7,940 nt of DNA from assembly GCA_038521625.1 (NCBI GenBank), contig JBCBKP010000051.1, positions 1 to 7,940 of the forward strand, in the 5' to 3' direction. This stretch comes from JBCBKP01 sp038521625 (GTDB lineage Bacteria; Planctomycetota; Phycisphaerae; Phycisphaerales; UBA1924). Shown piece by piece: positions 1 through 6,027 of this stretch; position 1 is the first letter of the stretch, and each line of letters begins with the position of its first letter. The position numbers were made by a program, and so were the translations under genes. The notes under the pieces are model-generated. The model did no database searches. It was not told the DNA's origin and saw nothing but the letters and a program-made list of their open reading frames with translations.

Positions 1-60
1 CGTGTGTCGCGTGCGCGGAGCAGGTCGGGATGGGCGGGTGTGTGGTTGAGGCCGTGAGGG
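1..60. other. Left-edge sequence, identity unresolved
   Basis: This stretch is too short to assign. On the minus strand a frame starting with GTG at 65-63 reads outward through the window edge as MPPHGLNHTPAHPDLLRARD, with mostly G or C in third codon positions. It could be the N-terminus of a divergent gene. On the plus strand the frame beginning at position 3 is also open and runs through the heptamer array to a stop at 150-152. Neither has a recognisable domain. The choice decides whether the array sits between divergent genes or after a rightward gene. Confidence 0.2.
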
Positions 61-144
61 GGCACCGGGCACCGGGCACCGGGCATCGGGCATCAGGCAT
101 CAGGCATCGGGCATCGGGCATCGGGCATCAGGCATCGGGCATCG
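61..144. repeat. Heptanucleotide tandem array, 12 units of GGCAYCR
   Basis: Twelve uninterrupted 7-bp units occupy 84 bp. Units 1-3 are GGCACCG; the other nine are GGCATCG or GGCATCA, with the A form at units 5, 6 and 10. Only two positions vary (C/T and G/A). The array ends 29 bp before the photolyase start codon. Read on the minus strand it encodes a repeating MPDARC-like peptide, a by-product of a 7-bp period cycling through three frames. It resembles the short tandemly repeated heptamers scattered in intergenic DNA of cyanobacteria, and from memory similar GGCATCR tracts occur in planctomycete genomes. A function (replication slippage site, phase-variable spacer, protein binding) is not shown. 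Confidence 0.95.
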
Positions 145-173
145 GGGCGTGATCGGGCGGCGAATCCGTCGCG

Positions 174-2702
174 ATGGCTGGCGACGAGACAGTCTGGTCG
201 GGGCTGATCGATGCGCTGCCGGGGCATCTCGGTGAGCGTGTGCGCGTGCTGCGCGATGGTGTGCGCGACGGGGCTGGTGATGCGGATAGCGAGTGCGTCG
301 TCTTCTGGATGCACCACGCGGTCCGCGGGCACGAGAACCCGGCGCTGGACGTGGCGCGGCTGGTCGCGTCGGAGCTCCGGCTGCCGCTGATCGTGTACCA
401 GGGTCTCGGCGGGCGGCACCGGTTCAACAGCGACCGGCACCACGCGTTCATCATGGAGGGGGCGCGGGACGCGGCGGCGGAGCTGGCGGGGCTCGGCGTG
501 CGGCACGTGTTCCATCTGCCGCGGGACCCCGCGGCGCCCGGGCCGCTGGCTTCGTTGTGCGCTCGCGCGGCGCTTGTGGTCTGCGAGGACTTCCCGGCGC
601 CGCCGTTCCCGGCGTGGACGCGTGCGCTGGCCCAGAAGTGCGGTCGGCCGGTGTGGATGGTGGACGCGGCGTGCGTGGTGCCGATGCGGATGGTGGGCGG
701 CGAGTACCTGCGGGCGTTCAAGTTCCGGAACAAGACGGGCAAGCTGTTCAAGCAGCGCGCGGGTCGAGAATGGCCCGCGGTGGAGGCCGCGGGCGTCGAC
801 GCGTCGGGGTTCGATGTCGGGTTCGAGGCGATGGACCTCGCGGCCGCGGACATCGCGGGCCTGATCGCGGGGTGCGAGATCGATCACACGGTGGCGCCGG
901 TGGCGCACACGCGGGGCGGTTCGGTCGCGGGGTACGAGCGCTGGGAGGCGTTCAAGGCGGAGGGTCTGAGGGGGTATCACAAGCGTCGGAACAGGGCGGA
1001 GATCGAGCGCGGCGAGCTGGCGGTCAGCCGCATGAGCGCGTACTTGCATCACGGGCACGTGAGCCCGCTTCGGCTTGTGCGTGAGGCGTGGGGGCTGCTG
1101 AAGAGCGGGTCGGGCGACGGGGCGGACAAGTTCATCGACGAGCTGTGGGTGTGGCGTGAGCTGGCGCACCATCTGTGTTACCTGCACCACGAGATGCTGG
1201 AGCGCCCGGAGATCATCCCGGACTGGGCCCGATCGACGCTGCACGCGCACCGGGATGACCCGCGGCCGCTGAAGGGCTGGGAGACGCTGGTCCGGGGCCG
1301 GTCGGGGCACCGGCTCTGGGACGCGGCGCAGCGGAGTCTGCTGGCGCACGGGGAGTTGCACAACAACGTGCGGATGACGTGGGGCAAGGCGATCGTGGGG
1401 TGGACGTCTGGGCCGGCGCGGGCGCAGGAGCTGCTGATCGATCTGAATCACAGGTACGCGCTGGATGGGAACAACCCGAACAGCTACGGCGGTCTGCTGT
1501 GGTGCCTGGGCCTGCTCGATCGCGCGTTCGAGGGCGTGGACGAGCCGGTGACGGGTTCGCTGCGGCCCCGGCCGCTGGCCGAGCACGCGGGTCGGATGGA
1601 CCTCGGGCGGTATGTTCGTGCGATGCGTGAGCCGAGCTGGGGCGATGGTGTGCGCGTGGCGGTCGTCGGCGGCGGGGTGGCCGGGATGGCGGCGGCGCGG
1701 GCGCTGGCAGATCAGAACGCCGAGGTCGTCGTGTTCGACAAGGGGCGCGGTCCGGGCGGCCGGATGTCGACGCGCCGGATGGAGGTCGGCGGTGTCGAGC
1801 ACCGGTTCGACCACGGGGCGCAGTACTTCACGGCGAGGGACGAGCGGTTCGGTCGCGTGGTCCGCAGCTGGGTGGAGGACGGGGTGTGCGCGCGGTGGGA
1901 GGGCGTGATCGGTTCGGTCGAGGTGTCTGGGGAGATCGCGGCGAAGGCCGGGAACCCCGACCGGTTCGTGGGTGTGCCGGGGATGAACGCGGTGGTGCGG
2001 CATCTGACGGAGACGCTGGGCGAGGGCGGTGAAGTCCGATTCGGCGTGCGTGTCGGTTCGATCGCACGCGAGGGGCGGGGCTGGGCGATCGCGGGCGAGG
2101 ACGGCGCGCCGCTGGGTGCGTTCGACGCGGTGATCGTCGCGTTGCCTGCGGCGCAGGCGGCGGGGCTGCTGGACGCGGCGCCGGGGCTTCGCGCGGCGGC
2201 GGAGGGCGTGGCGATCGCGCCGTGCTGGTCGGCGATGGCGTCGTTCGATGGGCCGGTCGGGTGTGCGTTCGATGGTGTGTTCGTGAATGTCGAGGGCTCG
2301 CCGCTGTCGTGGGTGGCGCGGGACTCGTCGAAACCGGGTCGCGGGCACGTCGATGGTCGGGGGGACGGCGGGGGCGAGCGTTGGGTGCTGCACGCGGGCC
2401 CGGCGTGGACGGAAGCAAATCTGGAGCGTGAGAAGGAGGACGTCGCGCAGGAACTGCTGGCGGCGTTCTTTGAGGCGGTTGGGGCGGAGCCGGCGGAGCC
2501 GCTGCTGCTCGCGGGGCATCGGTGGCGGTACGCGCTGACGGAGCACGCGGTCGATGGGGGCTGCCTGTTCGATCGGGAGGGGCTGCTCGCGGTCTGCGGC
2601 GACTGGTGCCACGGCGGGCGTGTCGAGGGGGCGTGGCTGAGCGGGTGCGCCGCGGCGGGGCGCGTGCTGGGCGAGGTCGTGTCGAGGTCGCGTGGTGGGT
2701 GA
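174..2702 (+). CDS. Class II CPD photolyase fused to renalase-like FAD oxidoreductase
   Basis: An 842-residue two-domain flavoprotein. Residues 21-485 are a class II deoxyribodipyrimidine photolyase, which splits UV-made cyclobutane pyrimidine dimers using light and reduced FAD. Visible motifs are VVFWMHHAVRGHENPAL (42-58), SRMSAYLHHGHVSP (285-298), FIDELWVWRELA (320-331), RMTWGKAIVGW (400-410) and LDGNNPNSYGGLLW (430-443). Aligned to the Methanosarcina mazei enzyme (numbering from memory, constant offset 22), the catalytic Glu (E323), dimer-stacking Trps (W327, W443), electron-transfer Trps (W382, W403, W410) and the Asn near flavin N5 (N425) are all present. Residues 493-842 form a COG3380/renalase-like oxidoreductase: GGGVAG dinucleotide loop (499-504), D522 ending beta-2, GGRMSTRR (528-535), FDHGAQYFTARD (545-556), HRWRYA (782-787) and GDWCHGGRVEGAWLSG (809-824). 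Its substrate is unknown. Length is about the sum of both families, so this is a true fusion and not a frameshift. The ATG at 174 has no clear ribosome binding site but suits the family's N-terminus. The stop overlaps the next gene. Confidence 0.95.
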   Translation: MAGDETVWSGLIDALPGHLGERVRVLRDGVRDGAGDADSECVVFWMHHAVRGHENPALDVARLVASELRLPLIVYQGLGGRHRFNSDRHHAFIMEGARDAAAELAGLGVRHVFHLPRDPAAPGPLASLCARAALVVCEDFPAPPFPAWTRALAQKCGRPVWMVDAACVVPMRMVGGEYLRAFKFRNKTGKLFKQRAGREWPAVEAAGVDASGFDVGFEAMDLAAADIAGLIAGCEIDHTVAPVAHTRGGSVAGYERWEAFKAEGLRGYHKRRNRAEIERGELAVSRMSAYLHHGHVSPLRLVREAWGLLKSGSGDGADKFIDELWVWRELAHHLCYLHHEMLERPEIIPDWARSTLHAHRDDPRPLKGWETLVRGRSGHRLWDAAQRSLLAHGELHNNVRMTWGKAIVGWTSGPARAQELLIDLNHRYALDGNNPNSYGGLLWCLGLLDRAFEGVDEPVTGSLRPRPLAEHAGRMDLGRYVRAMREPSWGDGVRVAVVGGGVAGMAAARALADQNAEVVVFDKGRGPGGRMSTRRMEVGGVEHRFDHGAQYFTARDERFGRVVRSWVEDGVCARWEGVIGSVEVSGEIAAKAGNPDRFVGVPGMNAVVRHLTETLGEGGEVRFGVRVGSIAREGRGWAIAGEDGAPLGAFDAVIVALPAAQAAGLLDAAPGLRAAAEGVAIAPCWSAMASFDGPVGCAFDGVFVNVEGSPLSWVARDSSKPGRGHVDGRGDGGGERWVLHAGPAWTEANLEREKEDVAQELLAAFFEAVGAEPAEPLLLAGHRWRYALTEHAVDGGCLFDREGLLAVCGDWCHGGRVEGAWLSGCAAAGRVLGEVVSRSRGG

Positions 2703-3066
2703 TCGCGCACCGAAGTCGTGCGTGGCGTGCGGTCGGGAGATCGCGTGGCGGAAGAAGTGGGAGCGCGACTGGGATTCGGTGAAGTACTGCTCGAAGTCGT
2801 GCCGTGCGCGGGGCGTGAGCGAGACGGACCGGGCGCTGGAGGCGGCGATCGTCTCGCTGTTGGACGCGCGTGGCGCTGGCAAGACGATCTGCCCGAGCGA
2901 GGCGGCGCGTGCGGTGGATCCGGAGGGCTGGCGCGGGTTGATGGAGCCGGCGCGTCGGGCGGCGCGGCGTCTGGTGGACGCCGGGCGGGTCGTGATCACC
3001 CAGCATGGTGTCGTGGTGGATCCGTCGACGGCGCGGGGGCCGATCCGGGTCGGGCGGGTTGTCTGA
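2692..3066 (+). CDS. DUF2256-DUF3253 fusion protein
   Basis: A 124-residue cytosolic protein of unknown function built from two small families. Residues 8-38 match DUF2256: CVACG (10-14), the signature WRKKWERDWDSVKYCS (19-34) and a final SCR, giving four cysteines (C10, C13, C33, C37) in CxxC...CxxxC spacing that should bind one zinc. Residues 46-120 match DUF3253, with TICPSEAARAV (65-75), WRGLM (80-84) and ITQHGVVVDP (102-111); the pattern of helices followed by a strand pair suggests a winged-helix fold (inference). The start is GTG at 2692 or 2695. A GAGG at 2684-2687 favours 2695 slightly. Either start overlaps the photolyase stop (2700-2702), so translation is probably coupled. In my knowledge of other bacteria, DUF2256 genes often neighbour photolyase or cryptochrome genes, so a role with the upstream flavoenzyme is likely but unproven. 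Confidence 0.9.
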   Translation: MVGDRAPKSCVACGREIAWRKKWERDWDSVKYCSKSCRARGVSETDRALEAAIVSLLDARGAGKTICPSEAARAVDPEGWRGLMEPARRAARRLVDAGRVVITQHGVVVDPSTARGPIRVGRVV

Positions 3067-3097
3067 GACGCCGTCGTCCGGCGGCGAGGACTCAACC

Positions 3098-3117
3098 GCT
3101 CGCGGGCGGGCGTGAGC
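3098..3117 (+). terminator. Candidate terminator hairpin between convergent genes
   Basis: GCTCGCG (3098-3104), a 6-nt GGCGGG loop and CGTGAGC (3111-3117) form a 7-bp stem with one G-T pair, followed by CCTTTCG. It lies 31 bp after the DUF2256-DUF3253 stop. A second small perfect hairpin (CGCCG-TCGTC-CGGCG, 3069-3083) precedes it. The T run is short, so intrinsic termination is only suggested. The stem could also serve the leftward phosphatase transcript, although no T run follows on that strand. Confidence 0.4.
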
Positions 3118-3136
3118 CTTTCGGGGATCAGCGCGT

Positions 3137-5197
3137 CTACGAGATTCGCTTCAGGACGACGAAGGTGATGTCGTCGGGGTGGTCGGTCTCGTCGGCGTAG
3201 GCGTCGGCGGCCTCGACCAGCGCGTCGGCGATGGTCTCGGGGCTGGCGTCGAGGTTGGCGCGGATGACCGCGGCGATGCGTTCGGCCCCGAAGGCCTCGC
3301 CGGTGGGGCCGCGGGTCTGTCGGAGGCCGTCGGTGCCGAGGTAGACGATCGAGCCGGGCGGGGGCGCGTCGGCGGTGCGGGTCTGGTACCGGGTGCCCTG
3401 GTCGACGCCGAGGGGGAGTTCCCCGCCGACGAGCTGCATGGGCTCGTCGTCGCCGGGGGTGACGACGATGGGCAGCTCGGCGCCGGCGCTGGCCCAGGCG
3501 AGCTCGGGCGATTCGCGGTCCTCGGTCTCGACGGTCATGCAGAGCAGGCAGAAGAAGCGGCCGTGGGAGGCGTGGGCGAGGACGGAGTCATTGGCCATCT
3601 CGAGCAGGGCGGCGGGGGAGTCGGCGGTCTCGGCGTGGGCGTGGATGGCGGCGCGGCTGGAGGCGAGGAAGAGCGCGGCGGGGAGGCCGTCGCCGGCAAC
3701 GTCCCCGACGAGGATGGGTGTGCCGGGCATCTGCGGGGCGGTGAGGAAGTCGTGGTAGTCGCCGCCGCAGCGTGCGCTGAAGACCGAGCGGGCGGCGATC
3801 TCGAATCCGGGGATGTCGGGTGTGGACTTGGGGAGCAGGTGCTCGCCGAGCTGTCGTGCGACGGAGGCGGATTCCTGGAGCTTGACGTGGGTGCCGAGGT
3901 CGTCGGCCATCTTGCCGACGGCGCGGGCGAGGCGTCCGACCTCTCCGGTGGCGCGGACGGGCTTGGGTGCGTCGGGTGTCGGCTCGTCGTGCGGGCGGTG
4001 CTCGAACATGCGATCGACGGTCTCGAGGATGCGCCTGAGCGGGACGGTCATGGTCTTGGCGGCGCCGTAGGCGGCGACCAGCACGAGCGGGACGAGCAGG
4101 AGCGAGGCGACGACGAGCGTGTTGAGCTGCTCTCGGGTTCTCCGGCGGAGATCTCGTTGGAGTGCGTCGGCGTCTTGCGAGAGTGCGCGGCTGGGGACGG
4201 CGGCGACGAGGGCGACGCCCGGGAGGAGCGGGCGGAGGACCCAGCGTGCGTCCTCGTTGTTGAGCGACGCGTCGAATCGGTCGGGCGAGGCCTCGACGAC
4301 GCGTCGGAGGATGGCGCGGCGCTGTTCGGGCGAGAGCTGGCGCAGGGACGCCTCGACGCGTTCGGCGGCGGCGCGTCCGGTGTCGGCGCTGGCGGCGACG
4401 ATCGGCTCCATGTCGGGTCCGGCGGCGAGCAGGGCGAGGTCGGCCTGGGCCACGAGCGGCGCGGTCGGGGCGACGCCGGCGATGAGCGATTCGACGGGCA
4501 GGGCGGCGGCGACGGCGCCGGCGCGCGTGCCGTCGCGGTCGTAGATGACGGCGACGACGAGGAGGCGTCCGGCGCGTCCGGGCTCGGGCAGGAGGCGCCA
4601 GCCGTCGCCGCGGTCGTTCGGGTCGATGGACTCCCAGCCGCCGACGGTCTCGGCGGTCTGGCCGAGCAGCCGGGCGTCGGGCTTGCCGAGGGCGGCGGAG
4701 CCGGTGAGGACGACGGCGTGCTCGGCGCCGCGGAGGCGAGAGCGTTCGACGATGCGTTCGAGGAGCGGGCGGGTCTCTCTGAGGACGGCGACGTGGGCGT
4801 CGACGGGGCTCTCGGCGGTGAGGATCTGATAGACGCGCCGGGGGTCGTCGAGGGGGGAGCCTGGGAGGAGGACGCGGAAGAGCGGGCTGCGTTCGAAGAG
4901 TGTGACGGCGTCCGGCTGGATCTCGCGGGGGGCCTCGTGGAGCGCCTCCTGGACGATCTCGGCCTGGGCGGCGACGAGGGTCTCTGCGGCGCGTCGTGTG
5001 GCGAGGGCGCGGTCGGCGGCGGCGGAGACGAGGGCGACGAGTGTGTCGGAGGTGCGCTCGCTGACGATGGTGGAGGCCTGGTCGCCGAGCTCTCCGGTGA
5101 GCTGCTGGGTGGCGACGCGGTCCGAGAGCACGAAGACGGCGAGCGGGCCGAGGCCGAAGACGAGCAGGAGCAGGACCAGTCGTGTCCGGATCTTCAC
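3137..5197 (-). CDS. Membrane-anchored SpoIIE/RsbU-type PP2C serine phosphatase with HAMP
   Basis: A 686-residue signalling phosphatase. Members of this family remove phosphate from serine or threonine of partner proteins, typically STAS anti-anti-sigma factors. Order of parts: transmembrane helix 1 (about 7-24); an extracytoplasmic sensor region (about 27-355, Cache-like by position only, ligand unknown); transmembrane helix 2 (about 361-380); a HAMP linker (381-440); the family's pre-catalytic helix with LGEHLLPKSTPDIPGFEIAAR (450-470); then the PP2C domain. Metal-binding aspartates are visible in GGDYHDF (D480), VGDVAGDGLPAAL (D499), GTDGLRQTR (D623) and DDITFVVLKR (D676), so it should be active. 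GDVAGDG has Asp503 where the family commonly has His in GDVSGHG. The start is a GTG preceded by TACCCT and 8 nt, with no ribosome binding site, suggesting a leaderless or near-leaderless message. It is divergent from the sigma factor gene; no STAS or kinase partner is in view. Confidence 0.93.
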   Translation of the reverse strand: MKIRTRLVLLLLVFGLGPLAVFVLSDRVATQQLTGELGDQASTIVSERTSDTLVALVSAAADRALATRRAAETLVAAQAEIVQEALHEAPREIQPDAVTLFERSPLFRVLLPGSPLDDPRRVYQILTAESPVDAHVAVLRETRPLLERIVERSRLRGAEHAVVLTGSAALGKPDARLLGQTAETVGGWESIDPNDRGDGWRLLPEPGRAGRLLVVAVIYDRDGTRAGAVAAALPVESLIAGVAPTAPLVAQADLALLAAGPDMEPIVAASADTGRAAAERVEASLRQLSPEQRRAILRRVVEASPDRFDASLNNEDARWVLRPLLPGVALVAAVPSRALSQDADALQRDLRRRTREQLNTLVVASLLLVPLVLVAAYGAAKTMTVPLRRILETVDRMFEHRPHDEPTPDAPKPVRATGEVGRLARAVGKMADDLGTHVKLQESASVARQLGEHLLPKSTPDIPGFEIAARSVFSARCGGDYHDFLTAPQMPGTPILVGDVAGDGLPAALFLASSRAAIHAHAETADSPAALLEMANDSVLAHASHGRFFCLLCMTVETEDRESPELAWASAGAELPIVVTPGDDEPMQLVGGELPLGVDQGTRYQTRTADAPPPGSIVYLGTDGLRQTRGPTGEAFGAERIAAVIRANLDASPETIADALVEAADAYADETDHPDDITFVVLKRIS

Positions 5198-5205
5198 CGC
5201 AGGAC

Positions 5206-5211
5206 AGGGTA
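5206..5211 (-). promoter_or_regulatory. Candidate -10 element of the phosphatase gene
   Basis: On the minus strand TACCCT (5211-5206) is followed by exactly 8 nt and then the GTG start at 5197. This fits TANNNT -10 elements that place the transcription start at or just before the first codon. No TTGACA-like -35 hexamer is visible at 16-18 bp spacing (the 17-bp position reads AGCACC), and there is no Shine-Dalgarno sequence in the 8-nt gap. Confidence 0.45.
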
Positions 5212-5354
5212 CGGGGGGTGGGCGCGGCGGTGCTGGGCGGGCGGCGTCTCGTCAGAAAGGTCGCGCCGGCGGGTCATCCGACGGGGCCGGGCGGCCGTTG
5301 TCTGTTGCAGAGAGAGGGCGAGGCGCGCATCGGGTCGCGGTTTGGCCGATCCCC

Positions 5355-5374
5355 CCGCAGATCCCCCTCTGCGG
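5355..5374. repeat. Perfect inverted repeat, possible operator or hairpin
   Basis: CCGCAGA (5355-5361), a 6-nt spacer TCCCCC, then TCTGCGG (5368-5374): a perfect 7-bp inverted repeat. It overlaps a direct repeat of GATCCCCC at 5348 and 5360, set 12 bp apart, slightly more than one helical turn. It lies about 90 bp upstream of the sigma start and about 160 bp upstream of the phosphatase start, which suits a regulator binding site. No T run follows on either strand, so a terminator is less likely. Confidence 0.45.
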
Positions 5375-5449
5375 CTCAGCGCGTCCGTCGCCTGACCGCG
5401 GCGGGCGCGATTCACCGGGGGTGCGGGGGGCGATCGGTGGGATCAGCGG

Positions 5450-5455
5450 TAGACT
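5450..5455 (+). promoter_or_regulatory. Candidate -10 element of the sigma factor gene
   Basis: TAGACT is followed by exactly 8 nt (TGCGGCGC) and the GTG start at 5464, mirroring the phosphatase promoter on the other strand. There is no Shine-Dalgarno sequence in the gap and no TTGACA-like -35 at 17 bp (that position reads GGGGCG). A leaderless or near-leaderless transcript is the simplest reading. Confidence 0.5.
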
Positions 5456-5463
5456 TGCGGCGC

Positions 5464-6027
5464 GTGGCGGAGCCGAGCGAGCGAACCATCCTGGAGCGGG
5501 TGTCGTCGGGCGACGCGGCGGCGGTCCGGGAGGCGATCGACGCGTACGGCGGTCTCGTGTGGTCGCTCGCGCGTCGGTTCAGTTCGAGCGAGTCTGACGC
5601 CGAGGACGCGGTGCAGGACATCTTTCTGATGTTGTGGCGGAAGGCATCGAGCTATGACCCGTCGAAGGGCGCCGAGGTGTCGTTCGTCTCGGTGCTCGCG
5701 CGCCGGATCCTGATCGACCGCTGGCGTCGGTCGGAGCGGCGTGTCTCGCCCGAGCGGCTGAGCGGCGAGCCGGCGGGGGACGTGTCCGAGCCGGCGGACG
5801 AGGCGATCGGCCTGGCGATGCGGGCATTCGAGGGGCTGGACGACGCGCACCGGGAGGTGCTGCGGTTGTCGTTGGGCGACGGGCGGTCGCACGCCGAGAT
5901 CGCGGAGATCACGGACACGCCGCTGGGGACGATCAAGTCGCGGATCCGGCGGGCGATCTCGCTGGTGCGGTCGGCGATCGAGCGGGGCGGGTCTGGCGAG
6001 AACGAGGAAGGGGGCACGCATGACTGA
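5464..6027 (+). CDS. ECF-type RNA polymerase sigma factor
   Basis: A 187-residue sigma-70 family factor of the extracytoplasmic function group, with only regions 2 and 4. Region 2 spans about 25-92, including AEDAVQDIFLMLWRKASSYD (46-65; core-binding and -10 recognition) and the LIDRWRRSERR stretch (83-93). Region 4 spans about 120-175, with the helix-turn-helix HAEIAEITDTPLGTIKSRIRRA (143-164) that reads the -35 element. The linker (95-117) is short and acidic. I chose the GTG at 5464 because family similarity starts there and a TAGACT element lies 8 nt upstream; frames further up look noncoding. The stop overlaps the following membrane protein gene by 8 bp, the usual arrangement of a sigma factor with its anti-sigma factor. 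Such factors often drive their own promoter; no matching -35/-10 pair for self-regulation is obvious to me. Confidence 0.93.
   Translation: MAEPSERTILERVSSGDAAAVREAIDAYGGLVWSLARRFSSSESDAEDAVQDIFLMLWRKASSYDPSKGAEVSFVSVLARRILIDRWRRSERRVSPERLSGEPAGDVSEPADEAIGLAMRAFEGLDDAHREVLRLSLGDGRSHAEIAEITDTPLGTIKSRIRRAISLVRSAIERGGSGENEEGGTHD

Larger units (their letters stand above)
5198..5463. other. Divergent intergenic region, phosphatase / sigma factor
   Basis: These 266 bp separate two divergent GTG starts. Candidate -10 elements sit at each end, with an inverted repeat at 5355-5374 in between. A plus-strand frame stays open through the region into the sigma gene from an ATG at 5182. That ATG lies inside the phosphatase coding sequence, and the translated stretch (Arg/Gly/Pro-rich, no domain) looks noncoding. 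I see no tRNA, riboswitch or small ORF that I can support here. Confidence 0.7.

Noticed and set aside
61..144. A CRISPR array
   Set aside because: The units are 7 bp and contiguous, with no spacers, and no cas genes are nearby. It is a simple tandem repeat.
2690..2705. A frameshift splitting one longer protein at the photolyase/DUF2256 junction
   Set aside because: Both proteins are complete at the junction by family pattern: the oxidoreductase ends normally after its GRVEGAWLSG segment, and DUF2256 begins normally. The overlap is ordinary translational coupling.
93..3095. A 1000-codon minus-strand open frame antisense to the photolyase and DUF2256-DUF3253 genes
   Set aside because: Its product is Arg/Pro/His-rich low-complexity sequence with no domain, ending in the heptamer-encoded MPDARC repeat. 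The plus-strand genes beneath it have clear family motifs, and long antisense frames are expected at this GC content.
3179..5395. A 738-codon plus-strand frame opposite the phosphatase
   Set aside because: It is a Gly/Asp/Glu-rich shadow of the phosphatase gene, with no motif and no ribosome binding site.
5182..5463. An N-terminal extension of the sigma factor to the ATG at 5182
   Set aside because: It would overlap the divergent phosphatase start and add 94 Arg/Gly-rich residues before region 2 that sigma factors of this type do not have. The GTG at 5464 has a -10 element 8 nt upstream.
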